From Pseudonocardia bannensis (GTDB lineage: Bacteria; Actinomycetota; Actinomycetes; Mycobacteriales; Pseudonocardiaceae): 37,974 nt of DNA. Shown piece by piece: positions 32,376-37,974 of this stretch. Made by a program: the position numbers and the translations under genes. Position 1 is the first letter of the stretch; the number at the start of each line of letters is the position of its first letter. The stretch covers positions 1 through 37,974 of the forward strand of contig NZ_JAAXKZ010000052.1 of NCBI RefSeq assembly GCF_012911875.1. The letters run 5' to 3'. Under the pieces are notes generated by a model. It was not told where the DNA came from and ran no database searches. It saw only the letters and a list, made by a program, of their open reading frames with translations.

Positions 32376-33659
32376 TCAGGTGAGCCGGACCGGGTTGATG
32401 ACGTCGGCGATGAACAGCAGCGCGCTCCAGGCGACGAAGATCAACGCGACCGTGTAGGCCACCGGCATCAGCTTCGCGACGTCGACCGGGCCGGGGTCGG
32501 GCTTGCCGCGCAGCTTCGCGATCCGCCGCTTCACCGCCTCCCAGACGGCCGGGAAGATCTGCCCGCCGTCCAGCGGCGGGATCGGCAGCAGGTTGAACAG
32601 GAACAGCGACACGTTGACCAGCGCGAGCAGCGTGAGCATCGCGGCGATCTCCTGGCCGGGCGGGGCGTCCATCGCGAGGATCTCGCCGCCGATCCGGGAG
32701 GCCCCGACGATGCCGACCGGGGAGTCCTGAGCACGGTCCTCGCCCAGGAAGACGGCGCCGAAGATGTGCGGAACGCGCTCGGGGAGCCGGACCAGCGCCT
32801 GGCCCACGTTGCCGACGACGGTGCCGATCTCCTCGCCGACCGCGGCGATGTCCTGGCGCTGCACCTGCTGCACGGGGCTCAGACCCAGGAAGCCGCCCTG
32901 GACGATCTGCTCCGGGTCCTCGAGGTTGCGCAGGTCGGTGGACACCAGCGTCGGGGTCAGCTCGATCAGCCGCCCGTCGCGCTCGACCGTCACCGCGACC
33001 GTGCCCGACGACCCCCGGATCGCCTGCTGCAGCTCCGACCAGTCGTCGTAGGGCTGCCCGGCGAAGGAGACGATCCGGTCGCCCGCCTGGAACCCGGCGG
33101 CGGCCGCCGGGGTGGGCGGCGCGCCCGGCGGGCACACCTCGGTGGTGGCCGTGGCCGGCACGACGCATGCACTGACCGCGCTCACCGTCGTCGTCGGGGT
33201 CAGGGTCCCGAAGCCCATCAGCACGATCGCGAACAGCACGACGGCGAGGATCAGGTTCATCGCCGGCCCGGCGAACATCACGATGATCCGCTTCCACGGC
33301 GCCCGCAGGTAGAACTGCCGGTGGGCGTCCTGGGGCAGCACGTCCATCGCGGAGGCCTGCCGCGCGTCGTCGATCAGCCCCTGGAACGGACCGGTGCGCC
33401 GGCTGCGGCCCAGCGTCTCGCCCTTGGCCGGCGGGATCATCCCGATCATCCGGATGTAGCCGCCGAGCGGGATCGCCTTGACCCCGAACTCCGTCTCACC
33501 GATCCGGCGCGACCACAGCGTCTTGCCGAAGCCGACCATGAACTCCGGGACCTTGATGCCGAACCACTTCGCGGTGGCGAAGTGGCCGAGTTCGTGCCAG
33601 GCGATCGAGAACAGGATCCCGATGAAGAAGATCGCGATCCCGAGCACGGTCATCATCAT
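32376..33659 (-). CDS. rip1: Site-2 intramembrane metalloprotease (RseP/Rip1 family, M50)
   Basis: 427-residue membrane protease that cleaves anti-sigma factors and other membrane proteins. The zinc motif is WHELGH (H22, E23, H26) within the first membrane helix. The central PDZ domain (about 150-240) includes [20 protein letters not shown]. Near the C-terminus [14 protein letters not shown] gives the third zinc ligand (LDG motif). It lies downstream of dxr, with ATG start and dxr stop overlapping (ATGATGATGA), as in mycobacteria where Rip1 follows dxr. The first of three tandem ATG codons is used; a later one is possible. Confidence 0.95.
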   Translation of the reverse strand: MMMTVLGIAIFFIGILFSIAWHELGHFATAKWFGIKVPEFMVGFGKTLWSRRIGETEFGVKAIPLGGYIRMIGMIPPAKGETLGRSRRTGPFQGLIDDARQASAMDVLPQDAHRQFYLRAPWKRIIVMFAGPAMNLILAVVLFAIVLMGFGTLTPTTTVSAVSACVVPATATTEVCPPGAPPTPAAAAGFQAGDRIVSFAGQPYDDWSELQQAIRGSSGTVAVTVERDGRLIELTPTLVSTDLRNLEDPEQIVQGGFLGLSPVQQVQRQDIAAVGEEIGTVVGNVGQALVRLPERVPHIFGAVFLGEDRAQDSPVGIVGASRIGGEILAMDAPPGQEIAAMLTLLALVNVSLFLFNLLPIPPLDGGQIFPAVWEAVKRRIAKLRGKPDPGPVDVAKLMPVAYTVALIFVAWSALLFIADVINPVRLT

Positions 33660-34861
33660 CGGGACACCTCGTCATGATCGAGGGCCCGCTCGCGGGCGTG
33701 CGCCCGTGCCCATTCCTCGGCAGCCAGCACGTCGTCCACGGTAACCGGATCGCGGGACCACCCGTCCGCGGCTTCCAGTGTGCGTTCGACGACGTCGGTG
33801 ATGCCGAGATACGGCAGGGACCCGGCGACGAACGCCGCCACCGCCTCCTCGTTGGCCGCGTTGAACACCGCGGGCAGGCAGCCGCCGACCGTCCCGGCCG
33901 CACGGGCGAGCCGCACCCCGGGGAACGCGTCGTCGTCGAGCGGCTCGAACGTCCAGCTCGCCGGGGACTCCCAGGTGCAGGCCGCGGCGGCCCCCGCTAC
34001 CCGCTCGGGCCAGCCGAGCGCGAGCGCGATCGGCAGCCGCATGTCCGGCGGGCTCGCCTGCGCGAGCGTCGAGCCGTCGACGAACGTGACCATCGAGTGC
34101 ACGATCGACTGCGGGTGCACGACGACGTCGATGCGGTCGTAGGGCACCCCGAACAGCAGGTGCGCCTCGATCACCTCGAGGCCCTTGTTCACCAGCGTCG
34201 CCGAGTTGATCGTGACGACCGGGCCCATGTCCCAGGTGGGGTGCTTCAGCGCATCGGCGACGGTGACGTGCTCCAGGTCGGCGCGCCGGCGGCCGCGGAA
34301 CGGCCCGCCCGACGCGGTGAGCACCAGCCGGGCGACCTCCGTGTCGCGACCGCCGCGCAGGCACTGGGCCAGCGCCGAGTGCTCGGAGTCGACCGGGACG
34401 ATCTGCCCGGGCTTCGCCACCCCGGTGACCAGCGATCCGCCGGCGACCAGGGACTCCTTGTTGGCCAGCGCCAGCGTCGCGCCGGACTTCAGCGCGGCCA
34501 GCGTCGGGCCCAGCCCTCGGGAGCCGGTCACGCCGTTGAGCACGACGTCGGCCGGGGTGGTCGCGGTCAGCTCGGTCGCGGCGCCGGGTCCGGCGAGCAC
34601 CTCGACGCCCGGCAGCTCGGCCCGCAGCCGCGCGGCCACGTCGGCACGGGCGACCGCCACCCGGCGCACCCCGTGCGCGCGCACCTGCTCCACGAGCAGC
34701 GCGGGCGACCCGCCGCCCGCCGCCAGCCCGGCGACGGTGAACCGGTCGCCGGCGCGCGCGACGACGTCCAGCGCCTGGGTGCCGATGGACCCGGTGGAAC
34801 CCAGCACGACGACGGACCGGGCGCCCGGGGGCGCCGCCGGCGCCGTGTTCACGTCTCTCAT
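33656..34861 (-). CDS. dxr: 1-deoxy-D-xylulose 5-phosphate reductoisomerase
   Basis: 401-residue enzyme that commits DXP to the MEP isoprenoid pathway. NADPH site [34 protein letters not shown], metal-binding [24 protein letters not shown], substrate loop [20 protein letters not shown] and [17 protein letters not shown]. It overlaps rip1 by four bases. Several start codons are close together: GTG 34867, GTG 34864 and ATG 34861. I use ATG 34861, which has a TGATGT box six nt upstream; the choice is uncertain by two codons. Divergent from the DUF2631 gene. Confidence 0.97.
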   Translation of the reverse strand: MRDVNTAPAAPPGARSVVVLGSTGSIGTQALDVVARAGDRFTVAGLAAGGGSPALLVEQVRAHGVRRVAVARADVAARLRAELPGVEVLAGPGAATELTATTPADVVLNGVTGSRGLGPTLAALKSGATLALANKESLVAGGSLVTGVAKPGQIVPVDSEHSALAQCLRGGRDTEVARLVLTASGGPFRGRRRADLEHVTVADALKHPTWDMGPVVTINSATLVNKGLEVIEAHLLFGVPYDRIDVVVHPQSIVHSMVTFVDGSTLAQASPPDMRLPIALALGWPERVAGAAAACTWESPASWTFEPLDDDAFPGVRLARAAGTVGGCLPAVFNAANEEAVAAFVAGSLPYLGITDVVERTLEAADGWSRDPVTVDDVLAAEEWARAHARERALDHDEVSR

Positions 34862-34959
34862 CACCACACATCATCCCCGGCGCGGGGTTGTGCGACGATG
34901 TGGCCCGAGAGATCGGCCGGCCCGTCCGGCCGGCACGGCGGTGCAAGCGGGAGGACGGC

Positions 34960-35220
34960 GTGGCGAGGAACTCACGGGAGCTGGCGCAGCGACCGGCGGT
35001 CGACCCCATGGACGAGCCGTCCGCGGAGTGGGGCTGGCACGGGTCCTTCCCCAACGGCACCCGCATCGCCGCCGTCGTGGTCGCGCTGGCCCTCCCCCTG
35101 ATGCTGATCGGGCACGAGGTGAGCATCACCGAGATCCTCTGGATGACCATCCCCGCGGTGATCATCCTGGTCGCGGTGATCGCGGGCGCGGTCCGCAAGC
35201 GCAACGCCTGGCGGCGCTGA
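34960..35220 (+). CDS. DUF2631 small membrane protein
   Basis: 86 residues from GTG 34960, with a GGAGG five nt upstream. The family motif DEPSAEWGWHGSFPNGTRIA precedes two membrane helices (VVALALPLMLIG and ILWMTIPAVIILVAVIAGAV), and a basic tail RKRNAWRR follows. Function unknown. It lies divergent to dxr and ends in a CTGA that also appears to be the start of the primase-polymerase gene. Confidence 0.88.
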   Translation: MARNSRELAQRPAVDPMDEPSAEWGWHGSFPNGTRIAAVVVALALPLMLIGHEVSITEILWMTIPAVIILVAVIAGAVRKRNAWRR

Positions 35221-36212
35221 GAGCCCGGCGCGCCGCCATCGCCGGCCGCTCCGGTGCGGCCGTCGACCTCGAGGTCGGCGACCGCACCGTCCGGATCAGC
35301 AACCCGGACCGGGTCTACTTCCCGGCCCGGGGCGAGACCAAGCTGGATCTCGCCCGGTACTACCTGTCCGTCGGCGACGGGATCGTCCGCGCGTTGCGGG
35401 AGCGGCCCTGCATGCTCCACCGGTTCCCCACCGGGGTGACCGGGGAGAAGGTGCACCAGAAGCGGCTGCCCCGCGGTGCGCCCGAGTGGGTGCGCACGGT
35501 GCGGGTCCACTTTCCCCGGTACGGCCGGTACGCCGACGAGCTCTGCGTGACGCACCCCGCGGACGTGATCTGGGCCGTGCAGATGTCCACCGTGGAGTTC
35601 CACCCCTGGAACTCCCGCGCGGCGGACACCGAGTCGCCCGACGAGTGGCGGATCGACCTGGACCCGATGCCCGAGGCGTCCTATGCCGACGTGTGCCGGG
35701 TCGCCGGCGTCGCGCACGAGGTGCTCGACGAACTGGGCGCGGTCGGCTGGCCCAAGACCTCCGGCGGGAAGGGCCTGCACATCTACGTGCGGATCGAGCC
35801 GCGCCGAGGCTTCTCCGACGTCCGCCGGGCGGCCCACGCGTTCGCGCGCGAGGTGGAGCGCCGCGCCCCGGATCTGGTGGACCTGACCTGGTGGCGCAAG
35901 AACCGGGACCCTAAGTCGATCTTCGTCGACTACAACCAGAACGCCCGGGACCACACCATCCGCAGCGCCTACTCGGTACGCGGTGTACCCGAGGCGGTGG
36001 TCTCGACCCCGATCCGCTGGGACGAGGTCGACGACGCCGATCCGCGGGACTTCACCATCGCCACCGTCCCGGCCCGGTTCGCCGAGCTGGGTGACCTGCA
36101 CGCCGGGATCGACGACTCCGTGTTCGTGCTCGACGAGCTGCTGGAGTGGGCCGACCGGGACGCCCGCGAGGGCGCCGATGCGCCGCCCGAGGACGTACAG
36201 AACCTGGACTGA
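35217..36212 (+). CDS. LigD-type primase-polymerase (PolDom), stand-alone; apparent CTG start
   Basis: About 331 residues, an archaeo-eukaryotic primase superfamily polymerase like the LigD polymerase domain, used in end-joining and gap filling. TVRISNPDRVYFPARGETKL at the start, MLHRFPTGVTGEKVHQKRLP, WAVQMSTVEFHPWNSRAADT, catalytic RIDLDPMP (D147, D149), SGGKGLHIYVRIEP and SIFVDYNQNARDHTI. There is no ATG/GTG/TTG close to the conserved N-terminus. A CTG at 35217 overlaps the DUF2631 stop (CTGA). The nearest canonical start upstream is GTG 35028 inside DUF2631, which would add 63 Arg-rich residues. Neighbours are mug and ligC; in mycobacteria a similar stand-alone PolDom lies next to ligC. 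Confidence 0.87.
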   Translation: MRARRAAIAGRSGAAVDLEVGDRTVRISNPDRVYFPARGETKLDLARYYLSVGDGIVRALRERPCMLHRFPTGVTGEKVHQKRLPRGAPEWVRTVRVHFPRYGRYADELCVTHPADVIWAVQMSTVEFHPWNSRAADTESPDEWRIDLDPMPEASYADVCRVAGVAHEVLDELGAVGWPKTSGGKGLHIYVRIEPRRGFSDVRRAAHAFAREVERRAPDLVDLTWWRKNRDPKSIFVDYNQNARDHTIRSAYSVRGVPEAVVSTPIRWDEVDDADPRDFTIATVPARFAELGDLHAGIDDSVFVLDELLEWADRDAREGADAPPEDVQNLD

Positions 36213-36233
36213 GGCCTCGTCCTCCCTCCGCCG

Positions 36234-36791
36234 CTACTCCTGCGCCGCGGCGCGCAGCCGGGCGAACTCCTCCACCATCGTCTCCCGCGACCAGTGCGCG
36301 TTGAGCCCGCTCGGGTTGGGCAGCACCCAGATCCCGGTGTCACCCAGCCGCTCCTCCTGGCGGCCGACGACGGCCTTCGGGATGCCGAACGCGGTCCGGT
36401 ACGCGGTGATCCCGACGACCGCCAGCCAGCGGGGTCGCCGGTCCACCACCAGCGCCCGCAGCCGCCGGCCGCCCGCGACGAGCTCGTCCGGCGTCAGTTC
36501 GTCGGCGCGCGCCGTCGCCCGGGCCGCCATGTTGGTGATGCCCAGGCCCCACGACGCGAGCTCGCCCTGCTCGTCGGGGCGCAGCAGGCGCGGGGTGAAG
36601 CCGGACCCGTGCAGCACCGGCCAGAACCGGTTGCCCGGGCGCGCGAAGTGGTGCCCGGTGGCCGCGGAGACCAGCCCGGGGTTGATGCCGCAGAACAGCA
36701 CCCGCAGCGGCGGGTCGTCCGGGCCGGGCAGCACGTCGTCGATCGTGCGGTCGCGCGCCGCGGCCAGCTCGGCCGGCGTCAGCCTCGCCAT
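36234..36791 (-). CDS. mug: G/U mismatch-specific uracil-DNA glycosylase (Mug)
   Basis: 185-residue base-excision enzyme of the Mug/TDG family. The active-site loop LFCGINPGLVSAATGHHFAR carries the catalytic Asn (N37, GINPGL form). NRFWPVLHGSGFTPRLLRPD and the DNA-intercalating WVLPNPSGLNAHW complete the signature. It removes U or ethenocytosine from mismatches. The start is ATG 36791, with GAGGGGG upstream; the longer frame to 36950 runs into the ligC promoter and is rejected. It lies between the primase-polymerase and ligase genes on the other strand, converging with the former. Confidence 0.93.
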   Translation of the reverse strand: MARLTPAELAAARDRTIDDVLPGPDDPPLRVLFCGINPGLVSAATGHHFARPGNRFWPVLHGSGFTPRLLRPDEQGELASWGLGITNMAARATARADELTPDELVAGGRRLRALVVDRRPRWLAVVGITAYRTAFGIPKAVVGRQEERLGDTGIWVLPNPSGLNAHWSRETMVEEFARLRAAAQE

Positions 36792-36887
36792 CACGAACCC
36801 CCTCGACTCACGCGTCCGATCCTCCGCCCACGGGCCCTGAGACCACTCGGCCGGGTCGAGCAGGAGGCGTGCGCCGGTCGGACCAGG

Positions 36888-36893
36888 CAGGAT
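36888..36893 (+). promoter_or_regulatory. -10 box (CAGGAT) of ligC
   Basis: CAGGAT, seven bases, then GTG 36901; no Shine-Dalgarno. It is a weak -10 match but at the usual leaderless spacing. Confidence 0.4.
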
Positions 36894-36900
36894 GCGCATC

Positions 36901-37965
36901 GTGGACCTTCCGGTGATGCCCCCGGTCAAGCCGATGCTGGCCAAACCCATCGGCGCGATCCCCGACGGGCAGCTCTACGAACCCAAGTGGGACGGCTTCC
37001 GGTCGATCATCTTCCGGGACGGCGACGAGGTGGAGATCGGCAGCCGCAACGAGCGGCCGATGACCCGTTACTTCCCGGAGGTCGTCGAGGCGGTCAAGGC
37101 GAACTTCCCGGAGCGGGCCGTCATCGACGGCGAGATCGTCATCGTCGACCGGGAGCGCAACGCCCTCGACTTCGAGGCGTTGCAGCAGCGCATCCACCCC
37201 GCGGCGAGCCGGGTCAACCTGCTTGCCGAGCAGACCCCGGCGAGCTTCGTCGCCTTCGACGTGCTCGCCCTCGGTGACACCGACCTCACCGAGGAGCCGC
37301 TGATCGACCGCCGGGCCGCACTGGAGGAGGCACTCACCGGGGCGGCGCCGCCGGTGCACGTCACGCCGGTCACCCGCGATCGGGAGCTGGCGTCCCGCTG
37401 GTTCGACCAGTTCGAGGGAGCCGGGCTCGACGGGTTGATCGCGAAGCCGCTCGACCTGCCGTACCAGCCGGACAAGCGTGTCATGTCGAAGATCAAGCAC
37501 GAGCGGACCGCGGACTGCGTGCTCGCCGGCTACCGGGTGCACAAATCGGGTCCGGACGCGATCGGATCACTGCTGCTCGGGCTGTACAACGGGGACGATC
37601 TGGTGTCGGTCGGCGTGATCGGAGCGTTCCCGATGGCGACGCGCAGGGAACTGTTCGCCGAGCTACAGCCGCTGGTCACGACGTTCGACGACCACCCGTG
37701 GGCGTGGGCCCGGCAGGAGGAGGGGCACCGCACCCCGCGTAAGTCCGAGGCGAGCCGCTGGAACGCCGGCAAGGACCTCTCGTTCATCCCGCTGCGTCCC
37801 GAGCGGGTCGTCGAGGTGCGCTACGACTACATGGAGGGCGTGCGCTTCCGGCACACCACGCAGTTCGTCCGCTGGCGCCCGGACCGCGAGCCGCGGTCGT
37901 GCACCTACGAGCAGCTGGAGCAGCCGGTGAGCTTCGATCTCGCCGAGGTCCTCGGCCTGCCCTGA
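36901..37965 (+). CDS. ligC: ATP-dependent DNA ligase, LigC type
   Basis: 354 residues. Adenylation domain: YEPKWDGFRSIIF with the AMP-accepting lysine K29, SRNERPMTRYFPEVVEAV, VIDGEIVIVDRERN, VAFDVLALGD, GLDGLIAKPLDLPYQPDKRV and MSKIKHERTADCVLAGYR (motif V). The OB domain follows (GSLLLGLYNGDDLVSVGVIG, FRHTTQFVRWRPDREPRSCT). It lacks the nuclease and polymerase parts of LigD, so it is LigC-like; such ligases act as accessory repair ligases in actinobacteria. GTG 36901 gives VDLPVMPPVKPMLAK, the usual LigC N-terminus; ATG 36892 is three codons upstream and less likely. Confidence 0.93.
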   Translation: MDLPVMPPVKPMLAKPIGAIPDGQLYEPKWDGFRSIIFRDGDEVEIGSRNERPMTRYFPEVVEAVKANFPERAVIDGEIVIVDRERNALDFEALQQRIHPAASRVNLLAEQTPASFVAFDVLALGDTDLTEEPLIDRRAALEEALTGAAPPVHVTPVTRDRELASRWFDQFEGAGLDGLIAKPLDLPYQPDKRVMSKIKHERTADCVLAGYRVHKSGPDAIGSLLLGLYNGDDLVSVGVIGAFPMATRRELFAELQPLVTTFDDHPWAWARQEEGHRTPRKSEASRWNAGKDLSFIPLRPERVVEVRYDYMEGVRFRHTTQFVRWRPDREPRSCTYEQLEQPVSFDLAEVLGLP

Positions 37966-37974
37966 CCCCCGCGG

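Overview
The window is chromosomal DNA from a high-GC actinobacterium. Very high G+C, frequent GTG starts, mycothiol genes (an MshC-like ligase and mycothione reductase), a mycobacterial-type gene order and many leaderless promoters all point to Actinomycetia. Overall protein character suggests Pseudonocardiales, perhaps Pseudonocardia; the genus is an inference. No rRNA, tRNA, CRISPR array or intact insertion sequence is seen.

Layout. 1-2518 (minus) is the translation/transcription operon rimP-nusA-ylxR-infB, cut off inside infB. 2668-3677 (plus) is a lipoprotein plus a DUF4439 ferritin-like protein, next to rimP as in mycobacteria. 3680-9055 is a block inserted between that pair and proS: a 22-bp tandem repeat, a class V aminotransferase, YjbQ, a proline-rich membrane protein, a decayed Ser/Thr kinase and an intact receptor kinase. 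9063-13581 (minus) holds proS and the methionine genes metY-metX, preceded by a cysteine-containing leader peptide. 13673-18697 has two minus-strand genes (unknown and DUF308), then yaaA, a RIO kinase and a DEAD-box helicase whose ribosome binding site lies in a hairpin. 18816-23896 has the MshC-like ligase, a LapA-like protein, a GNAT, mycothione reductase and a fatty-acid desaturase. 23897-26330 is a loose region with an antitoxin-like relic, decaying repeats, an acyltransferase and a flavin/heme-type oxidase-fold protein. 26351-34861 (minus) matches the mycobacterial order map - PBP lipoprotein - GNAT - ispG - rip1 - dxr, with a DUF3054 and a HAD phosphatase inserted. 34960-37965 is a small DUF2631 protein followed by a DNA repair set: LigD-type primase-polymerase, Mug glycosylase and LigC-type ligase.

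Themes. Two MEP isoprenoid enzymes (IspG, Dxr) flank the site-2 protease. Sulfur/thiol metabolism recurs (metX, metY, MshC-like, mycothione reductase). Most transcription units start in one of two ways: a TANNNT-like box 6-8 nt before an ATG/GTG (leaderless), or four-base NTGA stop/start overlaps inside operons.

The most notable candidates for new biology are: (i) the leaderless Cys leader peptide plus RNA structure before metY; (ii) the SD-sequestering hairpin in the helicase 5' UTR; (iii) two genes, ylxR and the primase-polymerase, that appear to start at CTG within a CTGA overlap; and (iv) the receptor-kinase block with its paralogous pseudogene. No single wholly new multi-gene system is evident.
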